A stretch of DNA of 19,350 nt, taken from an uncultured Halieaceae bacterium. Its GTDB lineage: Bacteria > Pseudomonadota > Gammaproteobacteria > Pseudomonadales > Halieaceae. A program made the position numbers and the translations under genes. Shown here piece after piece: positions 1-6,576 of this stretch (position 1 is the stretch's first letter; each line of letters begins with the position of its first letter). Below the pieces are notes generated by a model. It was given only the letters and a program-made list of their open reading frames with translations, did no database searches and was not told the DNA's origin. Location: assembly GCA_938045215.1 (NCBI GenBank), contig CALINF010000083.1, forward strand, positions 1 through 19,350, written 5' to 3'.

Positions 1-169
1 GCGAGTCGAAACTCTCAGGGCTGCTGAGGCTCGCATCGAGTACCCAGATGAGTACTGCCGTTGCGACGAAAAGGATCACACCACTAATACGATGCGCTAT
101 GGAAGCCCATGCGGTAATAGGCAGCCGCATGGTGCTGATATCCAGATTTACGGGACGATTATCTTTCAC
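1..169 (-). CDS. sdhC: Succinate dehydrogenase cytochrome b556 subunit (SdhC), N-terminal part
   Basis: This is the first 56 codons of SdhC, a membrane anchor of complex II that binds haem b and helps form the ubiquinone site. The gene runs off the left edge of the window. It is read from a GTG at 167-169, preceded by a GAGGGA ribosome-binding site about 9 nt upstream. The protein begins VKDNRPVNLDISTMRLPITA, closely matching the E. coli SdhC N-terminus (RPVNLDLQTIRFPITA). ASIAHRISG follows, whose Ser23 and Arg27 correspond to the quinone-site Ser27 and Arg31 of E. coli. The first membrane helix starts about residue 29, and LSSPESF matches the E. coli loop LSSPEGF. The haem-ligand His lies outside the window. 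It is divergent from gltA, as sdh is in E. coli, so sdhDAB and probably sucAB should follow to the left. Confidence 0.93.
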   Translation of the reverse strand, partial: MKDNRPVNLDISTMRLPITAWASIAHRISGVILFVATAVLIWVLDASLSSPESFDS

Positions 170-273
170 AAGTCAGGTTCCCTCGTTCGCACGCCACTAG
201 GCGTTTTTGTGGGCTGGCTGAGACCAGAAAGTGCTGTCCGGTACTACTTGGACGGCGTACTAAAACGCGCGGA

Positions 274-302
274 ATTATAGGCACTTAGACGCGCAAACAC
301 AA
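274..302 (-). promoter_or_regulatory. Probable sigma70 promoter of sdhC
   Basis: Read on the minus strand, TTGTGT (302-297) and a perfect TATAAT (279-274) are separated by 17 nt. Transcription would start near 267 and give a leader of about 98 nt before the sdhC GTG. The leader includes the hairpin at 191-204. The -35 is weak, so an activator may be needed. Confidence 0.6.
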
Positions 303-425
303 ACCAGACAGAAGTTCAGAACCTGAACAGAAGCGATGTTGCTAAAATCGACGATCTCCCAACATCCTGATCAGCGATTTTATGCGCTTTAACGGTGCAC
401 ATAGGCTCATATCGCCTCTGGTCAA

Positions 426-453
426 TTGACAAAAGCATCGGACTCTCTATAGT
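426..453 (+). promoter_or_regulatory. Probable sigma70 promoter of gltA
   Basis: TTGACA (426-431) and TATAGT (448-453) are separated by 16 nt, close to the sigma70 consensus. Transcription would begin near 460, leaving a short leader of about 29 nt before the ATG at 489. This placement argues against translation starting at the in-frame TTG at 453, which lies in the -10 hexamer. Confidence 0.7.
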
Positions 454-488
454 TGACCACCCCTCTGAAAGACATTCCAGGACCCTTT

Positions 489-1778
489 ATGAGCGACAAG
501 AAAGCAACCCTGACAATTGATGGAGTTGATGAGCCAATTGCGCTGCCAATATACAGCGGCAAGCTCGGCCCGGACGTTATCGATGTTGGTGGCCTGACTG
601 CCAAGGGCATGTTCACCTACGATCCCGGCTTTGTATCTACTGCATCGTGCGAATCGCAGATCACCTATATCGATGGGGGCAAGGGCATCCTTCTGCACCG
701 TGGTTATCCTATCGATCAACTGGCTGATCATTCAGATTACCTGGAAACTTGCTACCTTCTGCTTTACGGCGAGCTGCCGTCTGCGGAGCAAAAAGAGAAG
801 TTCGTCAATACTGTCCACAACCACACCATGGTACACGAACAGCTGCGCACCTTTTTTAACGGATTCCGTCGCGATGCGCACCCCATGGCCATTATGTGTG
901 GCGTTGTTGGTGCCCTGTCGGCTTTCTATCACGACTCGCTCGACATTTCTGACGAACATCATCGTCAGGTCGCTGCCTTCAGGCTGATCGCGAAGATGCC
1001 CACTCTGGCAGCTATGAGCTACAAGTTTTCTATCGGTATGCCCTTCATGTACCCCGATAACAGCCTGAACTACTCGGAAAACTTCCTTCACATGATGTTT
1101 GGTAATCCATGTGAGCCAAGCGCTATCAGCCCCGTGCTGGCCAAAGCAATGGATCGAATCTTCCTGCTCCACGCCGATCACGAGCAGAATGCGTCAACCT
1201 CTACTGTAAGGCTTGCCGGGTCATCAGGCGCTAATCCTTTCGCTTGTATCGCGGCAGGTATCGCGGCCCTGTGGGGCCCCAGCCACGGTGGTGCCAATGA
1301 GGCCGTGCTGGAAATGCTGGAGGAAATCGGCGATGTCTCACGCATCGATGAATTCGTCGCCAGAGCCAAGGACAAGGATGATCCGTTCCGCCTGATGGGC
1401 TTTGGTCACCGCGTGTACAAGAATTTTGATCCTCGCGCCAAGGTTATGAAGGAATCTGCTGACGAGGTACTGGCGGAGCTGGGCATTGAGAACGATCCAC
1501 TGCTGGCCATTGCCAAGCGTCTGGAAGAGATAGCCCTTGAGGACGAGTATTTTATCGAGAAAAAACTCTATCCCAATGTCGACTTCTATTCCGGGATCAT
1601 TCTCAAGGCTATCGGTATTCCCACCAGTATGTTCACTGTGATTTTCGCCGTTGGGCGCACCGTGGGGTGGATAGCTCACTGGAATGAAATGATTTCAGGC
1701 AGCTACCGTATCGGCCGGCCGCGCCAGTTGTACACAGGGCACGAGCAGCGCGACTATGTTCCCCTGTCGGAGCGTTGA
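489..1778 (+). CDS. gltA: Citrate synthase (type II)
   Basis: Condenses acetyl-CoA and oxaloacetate to citrate, the entry step of the citric-acid cycle, in the cytoplasm. The 429-residue length matches the hexameric Gram-negative type II enzymes (E. coli 427), and the sequence matches E. coli GltA along its whole length. The catalytic triad is visible: His266 in WGPSHGG, His307 in GFGHRVY (the family signature continues KNFDPR), and Asp365 in YPNVDFYSG. Cys208 in NPCEP corresponds to Cys206 of the NADH-sensitive E. coli enzyme. At the position of E. coli Arg109, recalled as part of the NADH site, this protein has Asn111, so its NADH response may differ. The ATG at 489 is chosen because AGGA lies 6 nt upstream, the N-terminus then aligns with E. 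coli, and the promoter overlaps the alternative TTG at 453. A terminator follows 15 nt after the stop. Confidence 0.97.
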   Translation: MSDKKATLTIDGVDEPIALPIYSGKLGPDVIDVGGLTAKGMFTYDPGFVSTASCESQITYIDGGKGILLHRGYPIDQLADHSDYLETCYLLLYGELPSAEQKEKFVNTVHNHTMVHEQLRTFFNGFRRDAHPMAIMCGVVGALSAFYHDSLDISDEHHRQVAAFRLIAKMPTLAAMSYKFSIGMPFMYPDNSLNYSENFLHMMFGNPCEPSAISPVLAKAMDRIFLLHADHEQNASTSTVRLAGSSGANPFACIAAGIAALWGPSHGGANEAVLEMLEEIGDVSRIDEFVARAKDKDDPFRLMGFGHRVYKNFDPRAKVMKESADEVLAELGIENDPLLAIAKRLEEIALEDEYFIEKKLYPNVDFYSGIILKAIGIPTSMFTVIFAVGRTVGWIAHWNEMISGSYRIGRPRQLYTGHEQRDYVPLSER

Positions 1779-1793
1779 AACCAAATACAAGGT

Positions 1794-1821
1794 AAAAAAA
1801 GGTCGCGCCGCGGCCTTTTTT
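1794..1821 (+). terminator. Rho-independent terminator after gltA
   Basis: A seven-A run is followed by the hairpin GGTCGC-GCC-GCGGCC (1801-1815) and six T. The A and T runs can extend the stem, so it could also act on the opposite strand. It sits 15 nt after the gltA stop and 52 nt before the next start, and so separates the two genes transcriptionally. Confidence 0.9.
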
Positions 1822-1873
1822 GTAGACAACCAAACAGTACCTGGATTTGCCGTTACGGCATGGAAAGATATCA

Positions 1874-2995
1874 ATGACAGACATCGTGATCAGTGGCACC
1901 GGCCTCTACACTCCAGCACAATCAATCTCCAACGCGGAACTGGTCGACTCGTTCAACAAATACGTTGATCTTCACAATGAAGAAAATGCAGCTGCTATAG
2001 CAGCGGGTGACCAGGTAGCACTGCAGCATTCTTCGACCGAATTCATCGAGAAAGCCTCGGGTATCAAGTCTCGCTACGTCATCGACAAAAACGGCGTTCT
2101 CGACCCCACTCGCATGACGCCCCGCATCCCGGACAGGCCCAATGAAGAGCATTCGGTCATGTGCGAAATGGCCATCGCTGCGGCCAGCGAGGCCATGACA
2201 CAGGCCGGTAAAACAGCCCAAGACATCGATGCAGTGATCGTTGCGGCCTCCAATATGCAGCGTGCCTATCCCGCTATTGCGGTGGAAGTTCAGGACGCAC
2301 TGGGAATAACAGGCTTCGGCTTTGACATGAATGTGGCGTGCTCATCAGCAACATTTGGTATTCAACAGGCTCGCGATAGCATTGCCAACGGCAGTGCTCG
2401 CTGCGTACTGATGGTCAACCCTGAAATCTGTAGTGGCCACCTCAACTTCCGCGATCGAGACTCACACTTCATCTTCGGCGATGTGTGCACCGCAGTCATC
2501 CTTGAGTCTGCCGAGACGGCAACATCAGCCGATCAGTACCTCATCGTGGACAGTAAACTGCAAACAATCTACTCGAACAACATTCGCAATAACTTCGGCT
2601 TTCTGAACCGTGGCGACGACGCCGGTGTTGGACAGCCCGACAAGTTGTTTGTGCAAGAGGGACGCAAGGTGTTCAAGGAGGTGTGCCCGGCCGTTGCCAC
2701 GCAAATCTCCCAGCAATTGGAGAAACTGTCACTCACACCCGATCAGCTCAAGCGGTTGTGGTTGCACCAGGCAAATCTGAGCATGAACCAGTTGATCGCC
2801 AAAAGAGTGCTGGGGCGTGATGCCACCGCGCAAGAGTCGCCTACCATCCTGGATGAATACGCCAACACCAGTTCGGCTGGTTCGGTCATTGCTTTCCACA
2901 AACACCGCAGCGACTTCATGCGCGACGATATCGGCGTACTGTGCTCATTTGGTGCCGGCTATAGTATTGGCAGCGTTATCCTGAAGAAGCTGTAA
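1874..2995 (+). CDS. Beta-ketoacyl-ACP synthase III, PA3286 (3-oxodecanoyl-ACP synthase)-like
   Basis: A 373-residue thiolase-fold condensing enzyme of the FabH (KAS III) family. The Cys-His-Asn triad is present: Cys156 in NVACSSATF, His298 in LWLHQAN, and Asn331 in YANTSSAGS. The C-terminal SFGAGYSIGS glycine loop is also present. It is longer than housekeeping FabH (about 317 residues). It follows, nearly residue for residue in the blocks I remember, Pseudomonas aeruginosa PA3286 (EFIEKASGIKSRYV, LNFRDRDSHFIFGD, NNIRNNFGFLNR). PA3286 condenses octanoyl-CoA with malonyl-ACP and so feeds beta-oxidation products into fatty-acid synthesis; that role here is inferred. The ATG at 1874 is chosen over the in-frame TTG at 1847 because GGAAAG lies 6 nt upstream and the MTDIVISGTGLYTP start matches the family. 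It stands alone after the gltA terminator and I found no convincing promoter. Confidence 0.9.
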   Translation: MTDIVISGTGLYTPAQSISNAELVDSFNKYVDLHNEENAAAIAAGDQVALQHSSTEFIEKASGIKSRYVIDKNGVLDPTRMTPRIPDRPNEEHSVMCEMAIAAASEAMTQAGKTAQDIDAVIVAASNMQRAYPAIAVEVQDALGITGFGFDMNVACSSATFGIQQARDSIANGSARCVLMVNPEICSGHLNFRDRDSHFIFGDVCTAVILESAETATSADQYLIVDSKLQTIYSNNIRNNFGFLNRGDDAGVGQPDKLFVQEGRKVFKEVCPAVATQISQQLEKLSLTPDQLKRLWLHQANLSMNQLIAKRVLGRDATAQESPTILDEYANTSSAGSVIAFHKHRSDFMRDDIGVLCSFGAGYSIGSVILKKL

Positions 2996-3027
2996 CGCAC
3001 GAGCGCTCAGTGCTCTATTGCTTTGCG

Positions 3028-4095
3028 CTACGCAGTGTTTGCCAGCAACTGATCCAGCACCTCCAGCAAGCGATCACACTGCGCGTCAGTACCAATGCTG
3101 ATGCGCAAATAGTCGCTGATACGGGGCTTGTCAAAAAAGCGTACGATCACGCCCTGCTCTCTTAACCCGCTAAACAGCGATTGCGCGCGAACCGCAGGGT
3201 GTGTCGCGAACAGAAAATTGGCACTCGAAGGCAGCACTACAAACCCGCGCTCGGTCAGCGCCGCTGATACACGCTCCCTTGATGCAACGACTTTGTCTCT
3301 GCACTGCCTGAAATAGTCCTCGTCCTCATACGCTGCCACTGCGGCGTGTTGTGCCACCACATCGAGCGGGTAGGAGTTGAACGAATTCTTGACGCGAGAC
3401 AAGCCCTCAATAAGCTCGCTTTGGCCCATCGCCACGCCAACGCGCATTCCAGCCATGGCGCGCGACTTGGACAGTGTTTGTACCACCAGCAAATTGTCAT
3501 ATTGATCAATCAGGGCGCATGCGCTTTGTCCGCCAAAATCGATATAGGCCTCATCGATAACCACTACCGAGTCGGCATTGCCCTGCAAGATGGCACGAAC
3601 TTCGTTCAGGGACAGCGCGATTCCCGTCGGCGCGTTCGGATTGGGAATGATCACTCCCCCGTTTGGCTGCTGGTAATCCTCTACCCGAACTCTGAAGTCA
3701 GGGCCGAGTGGCACAGGCCGTGCCTCGACACCATACAAGCCACACCAGACAGGGTAGAAACTGTAGCTGATATCGGGATAAAAAATTGGCTGCTCGTGCT
3801 TCAACAGCGCCTGGAATACGTGTGCGAGCACTTCATCCGAACCGTTCCCAAGGAATACCTGGTTGCGCTGCAGTCCATTGGCACGTGCGATAACTTCTGC
3901 GAGTGCGTCAGACTCGGGGTCGGGATACAAGCGCAGCGCGTCGCCATCGACATTGCGTATCGCAGCCATCACGCGCGGCGAAGGCGGATACGGACTTTCG
4001 TTGGTATTGAGTTTGACCAGTTGTGTGTGTCTCGGCTGTTCACCGGGCACATAGGGTGTCAGCCCTCGGGCAAGATCACTCCAGTAACGGCTCAT
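3028..4095 (-). CDS. hisC: Histidinol-phosphate aminotransferase
   Basis: A PLP-dependent class I/II aminotransferase, 355 residues, normal for HisC. It converts imidazole acetol phosphate plus glutamate to histidinol phosphate in histidine synthesis; family members often also accept aromatic keto acids. Visible hallmarks are KLNTNESPYPPSP (30-40), GNGSDE (83-88), NPNAPTG (152-158), Asp181 in DEAYIDF, the PLP lysine Lys210 in TLSKSRAMAGMRVG, and the substrate-carboxylate Arg331 in LRISIG. The ATG at 4093-4095 is used: AGGA lies 8 nt upstream, and MSRYWSDLARGLTPYVPGEQ is a typical HisC start. The longer frame begins with a TTG at 4131 in the terminator region. No other his gene is nearby. It converges with the ketoacyl synthase gene, 32 nt away, with no clear terminator between them. 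A second HisC paralogue acting on tyrosine or phenylalanine cannot be excluded. Confidence 0.93.
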   Translation of the reverse strand: MSRYWSDLARGLTPYVPGEQPRHTQLVKLNTNESPYPPSPRVMAAIRNVDGDALRLYPDPESDALAEVIARANGLQRNQVFLGNGSDEVLAHVFQALLKHEQPIFYPDISYSFYPVWCGLYGVEARPVPLGPDFRVRVEDYQQPNGGVIIPNPNAPTGIALSLNEVRAILQGNADSVVVIDEAYIDFGGQSACALIDQYDNLLVVQTLSKSRAMAGMRVGVAMGQSELIEGLSRVKNSFNSYPLDVVAQHAAVAAYEDEDYFRQCRDKVVASRERVSAALTERGFVVLPSSANFLFATHPAVRAQSLFSGLREQGVIVRFFDKPRISDYLRISIGTDAQCDRLLEVLDQLLANTA

Positions 4096-4138
4096 TGATG
4101 CATCCTGTACGTGCAGGTTGTCTGGGAACAAAGACAGG

Positions 4139-4161
4139 AAAGCCCGGATAAACCGGGCTTT
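4139..4161 (-). terminator. Hairpin terminator after tRNA-Glu
   Basis: A perfect 9-bp stem with a 5-nt loop. On the minus strand it reads AAAGCCCGG-TTTAT-CCGGGCTTT, starting 13 nt after the tRNA CCA end. The T run is short (TTT, then CCTGTCTTTG), so some readthrough into hisC, whose start is 43 nt further on, seems likely. Confidence 0.75.
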
Positions 4162-4174
4162 CTTGCAATAATAG

Positions 4175-4250
4175 TGGCGTCCCCTAGGGGGTTCGAACCC
4201 CTGTTACCGCCGTGAAAGGGCAGTGTCCTGGACCACTAGACGAAGGGGAC
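4175..4250 (-). tRNA. tRNA-Glu (anticodon UUC)
   Basis: The 76-nt tRNA reads GTCCCCTTCGTCTAGTGG from its 5' end at 4250. The anticodon stem is CTGCC/GGCGG with loop CTTTCAC, giving anticodon TTC. The T arm is CAGGGGTTCGAACCCCT, and the acceptor stem GTCCCC pairs with GGGGAC, followed by an encoded GCCA. It is almost identical to E. coli tRNA-Glu. It supplies glutamyl-tRNA for translation and for tetrapyrrole synthesis. Confidence 0.97.
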
Positions 4251-4294
4251 GCAGTTCAGAGACATTGCGAATCGCTCCGCCCCTGAGGCGCGCT

Positions 4295-4322
4295 ATTGTA
4301 ACCAAGCCTGAGACTTTAGCAA
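4295..4322 (-). promoter_or_regulatory. Probable promoter of tRNA-Glu
   Basis: On the minus strand, TTGCTA (4322-4317) and TACAAT (4300-4295) are separated by 16 nt. They are followed by a GC-rich discriminator (AGCGCGCC), which is typical of stable-RNA promoters under growth-rate or ppGpp control. Transcription would begin near 4288, about 38 nt before the mature tRNA. Confidence 0.6.
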
Positions 4323-4352
4323 ACACCACTTTTGAACGTGCCGCAGATATAA

Positions 4353-5603
4353 TCAGTACTTAAACTGGGTATCAATCATGATGCGATCATAGTCGAGCGC
4401 CCCACCGGCGTCCGCCAGATTCTTTTCACCTGCCTCGTTATCCAGGAACCAGGTGAAGCCGACGTTCCAGGACTTGTTGATACCCACTTTACCAGCCAGT
4501 CGATGACCCTTTCCGTCCGTGCCACCGCCGGCAAAATCCGAGTCACTCAGGAGACCCAGAACTGCGTCGGCTTCAAGGTCCTGATACTGGTAGGCAAACT
4601 GCCAGGTACCGCGACCACTGGCCTTACCAATTTTGGCACCAAGCAACCAGCCAGTATCAAAATCATCCGCGTCCTGGTTCTGCACGTAATTACCGTAGAC
4701 GTTGAAGGGCATATCAAACAGACTTAGCCCCAGGTCGGCCCCCACTTCAACCATTTCATAGTTGAACTCATAGACACCGTCTATCGAGGAATTTCCAAAA
4801 AAGTCGTCATCGTAATATGACTCGTTGCCGGCTGTCGGAAAGTCATAGTATCCCAGCGTCGCTGTCAGTTTGGCTGAGCCCAACGCAAGCTTCGCGCCAC
4901 CTTGCAATCCCCACGCGAATTCGTCGTTGCCTTTTCGGGTGTCACTCTCAAGCCAATTACCAATGAAGTTTCCGAACAACATGCCGCCATCCCAACCGGC
5001 TGCAACGCCTTCCGGCCTCCAGTCACCGTCCCACATCAATGCTGTTTTCTGTGGCCTGTATAGCGGGTTACTGAATTTGCCCGCCATCAGATTAGCGTCT
5101 TCCGTCACATTCCATTTGGCATAGGCTAAATCCAGTCGTAAATCTTTAGTCGAATTTCCGCCACCTAGCGTTTGGTTTGAAGATACGGGGTCGTCGCCGC
5201 CGCTAGCAAACCCCAGGCCCACATCTACATCGGAAGGCAGGGATGCCACAAATGCTGCTCGAGCACGAATACGGTTTCGCTCACGATCGCTTCGTCCTTC
5301 GATATCAATCGACTCATAGCGATAACGGAAATCGCCTTTCATCTTTATACGATCGGCCCAACTCGCTGCCTCACTACTTTTCTTCACTGCCGACAGTTCT
5401 GTCTGTGCAACTTCCAAATTCTGCGTTGTAACACTCGTCATCTGCTTCAATTTGGCATTTTCTTGCTCCAGCGTATTAAGACGCTGCGTGAGAGCCATCA
5501 TATCGGCCCTGAGCTGATCGAACTCAGCCTCACTGACATTGGCGACCGCCTGCGTGCTACCCAACACCGCGCCCGCTACCGCTACTGCTATGAGTTTTTT
5601 CAT
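4353..5603 (-). CDS. PhoB-regulated outer-membrane porin (Porin_5-like)
   Basis: A 416-residue outer-membrane beta-barrel protein. MKKLIAVAVAGAVLGSTQAVA is a signal peptide, probably cut after Ala21. Residues 25-75 form a coiled coil (FDQLRADMMALTQRLNTLEQ), as in several trimeric porins with an N-terminal stalk. The rest alternates polar and aromatic residues as beta strands and ends in an aromatic residue (TQFKY). The block WADRIKMKGDFRYRYESIDI and the stretch GFASGGDDPVSSNQTL recall the 'putative porin' family (Porin_5). No substrate residue is recognisable. A strong Pho box upstream and its position directly after phoU suggest uptake of phosphate or another anion during starvation, as with OprP in Pseudomonas; this is inference. 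The ribosome-binding site AGGAG lies 8 nt before the ATG, in the loop of a hairpin. No terminator is obvious after it. Confidence 0.88.
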   Translation of the reverse strand: MKKLIAVAVAGAVLGSTQAVANVSEAEFDQLRADMMALTQRLNTLEQENAKLKQMTSVTTQNLEVAQTELSAVKKSSEAASWADRIKMKGDFRYRYESIDIEGRSDRERNRIRARAAFVASLPSDVDVGLGFASGGDDPVSSNQTLGGGNSTKDLRLDLAYAKWNVTEDANLMAGKFSNPLYRPQKTALMWDGDWRPEGVAAGWDGGMLFGNFIGNWLESDTRKGNDEFAWGLQGGAKLALGSAKLTATLGYYDFPTAGNESYYDDDFFGNSSIDGVYEFNYEMVEVGADLGLSLFDMPFNVYGNYVQNQDADDFDTGWLLGAKIGKASGRGTWQFAYQYQDLEADAVLGLLSDSDFAGGGTDGKGHRLAGKVGINKSWNVGFTWFLDNEAGEKNLADAGGALDYDRIMIDTQFKY

Positions 5604-5607
5604 CGTG

Positions 5608-5660
5608 ATTACTCTCCTGAGTAATTAGTTCTATACAATCGGCTCATGCCCAAAGCATGA
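5608..5660 (-). promoter_or_regulatory. Structured leader of the porin mRNA, Shine-Dalgarno in a hairpin loop
   Basis: Two perfect inverted repeats lie in the leader. On the minus strand, 5660-5644 reads TCATGC-TTTGG-GCATGA, and 5625-5608 reads ATTACTC-AGGA-GAGTAAT. The loop of the second hairpin is the Shine-Dalgarno core itself, 4 nt before the start codon stem edge. The structures are visible in the sequence; any regulatory role is inference. Confidence 0.55.
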
Positions 5661-5684
5661 ACCGTGCATGTGTTTCGAATGGTT

Positions 5685-5718
5685 ATTTTATGAAGGCTAT
5701 ATGACAGTAATGTGACAA
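5685..5718 (-). promoter_or_regulatory. Pho box and -10 element of the porin gene
   Basis: On the minus strand the PhoB box reads TTGTCAC-ATTA-CTGTCAT (5718-5701), two 7-bp direct repeats with a 4-bp spacer. After exactly 10 nt comes TAAAAT (5690-5685), the spacing of the E. coli phoA promoter, where the Pho box replaces the -35. Transcription would start near 5678, leaving a 75-nt leader. Confidence 0.88.
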
Positions 5719-5831
5719 AAACATACTACTAGCGACTAAATGTTTGCGCTCAGAACGCCCGGTTGCAAGGAGCGCCAGCGAGCGCAATTCTAGCGCTTGT
5801 GCAATCCCAGGATACGGGGAAACCTGCGTTT

Positions 5832-6557
5832 TCAGTCGTTGCTACTTTTCATCTGAGCTTGCAACTGCGCTGGCTCGATGTGCCGAACATCCATACCCTT
5901 GACGAGATAGATGACCTGCTCCGCAATATTACTGCCGTGGTCGCCTATACGTTCCAGACTACGCAGCGCCCACATCTCGTTCAACACTGGACTAATAGTC
6001 CGTGGATCTTCCATCATGAACGTCACGAGACTGCGCAATGCGGTTCCATATTCAGAATCAACCTCAGCATCCTGAACAACGACTTCTACGGCCATATCAA
6101 CATCAAGGCGAGCAAATGCGTCCAGCGCTTTGCGCAGCATGGATGCCACGTGGCTAGCTATGTGCCTCGCCTCCACATAGCTGCTGGGGCTCTTGCCTTC
6201 CTCTGACAGTTTGATTGCTTGACGTGCAATCTTCGTTGCTTCATCACCAATTCTCTCCAGATCAGTCGTAACCTTGGCGATAGCAATCACAAGTCGCAGA
6301 TCACTGGCTGCAGGTTGACGCCGCGCCAAAATGCGAGAGCATTCCTCGTCGATGCGAACCTCCATATCATTCACTTCCTGATCACCGGCGATCACCTGCA
6401 TTGCCTCGCCGCTGTCTCGCTTGAGCAACGACTCCACAGCTCGGGCAATCTGCTGCTCCACCTTTCCGCCCATCTCTAGCAAGTGATTTTTTACGGCCTC
6501 CAGCTCTGCATTGAACTGACCGGAAATATGCTGCTTGTAGCTGTCCTGATGTATCAT
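5832..6557 (-). CDS. phoU: Phosphate signalling protein PhoU
   Basis: A 241-residue all-helical cytoplasmic protein, the same length as E. coli PhoU. It links the PstSCAB transporter to PhoR and holds PhoB activation off when phosphate is plentiful. Both of the family's metal-binding E/DxxxD motifs are present, one per three-helix repeat: DLERIGD (99-105) and SLERIGD (200-206). The start ATG has GGGAGAG 6 nt upstream. It begins 19 nt after the pstB stop, so it is the last gene of the pst operon. The next gene has its own Pho box after a 228-bp gap in which I see no clear terminator. Confidence 0.97.
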   Translation of the reverse strand: MIHQDSYKQHISGQFNAELEAVKNHLLEMGGKVEQQIARAVESLLKRDSGEAMQVIAGDQEVNDMEVRIDEECSRILARRQPAASDLRLVIAIAKVTTDLERIGDEATKIARQAIKLSEEGKSPSSYVEARHIASHVASMLRKALDAFARLDVDMAVEVVVQDAEVDSEYGTALRSLVTFMMEDPRTISPVLNEMWALRSLERIGDHGSNIAEQVIYLVKGMDVRHIEPAQLQAQMKSSND

Positions 6558-6576
6558 ATTGTCTCTCCCTGCCTCG

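Larger units (their letters stand above)
170..488. other. Divergent sdhC-gltA control region (319 bp, no gene)
   Basis: This stretch holds no credible gene. The short reading frame at 92-280 has no recognisable product and overlaps sdhC antisense. The region contains one promoter-like sequence for each flanking gene (listed separately) and several inverted repeats. These are GTTCAG-AAC-CTGAAC at 314-328, GATGTTG at 335-341 with CAACATC at 360-366, TAAAATCG at 343-350 with CGATTTTA at 375-382, and a small hairpin ACGCC-ACTA-GGCGT at 191-204 inside the probable sdhC leader. In E. coli the equivalent region carries sites for ArcA, CRP and Fur. I cannot assign any repeat here to a known regulator. 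Confidence 0.8.

Noticed and set aside
191..208. Plus-strand hairpin ACGCC-ACTA-GGCGT followed by T's, resembling a terminator
   Set aside because: No plus-strand gene ends before it. It lies inside the probable sdhC leader on the other strand, where it has no T run. The stem is only 5 bp.
453..488. Upstream TTG start adding 12 residues to citrate synthase
   Set aside because: The TTG overlaps the -10 hexamer of the gltA promoter, and the ATG at 489 has a good ribosome-binding site and aligns with E. coli GltA.
3346..4098. 250-codon open frame on the plus strand
   Set aside because: It lies wholly antisense to hisC, whose catalytic motifs are intact; the translated product has no recognisable motif or hydrophobic pattern. 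It is a shadow of hisC codon use.
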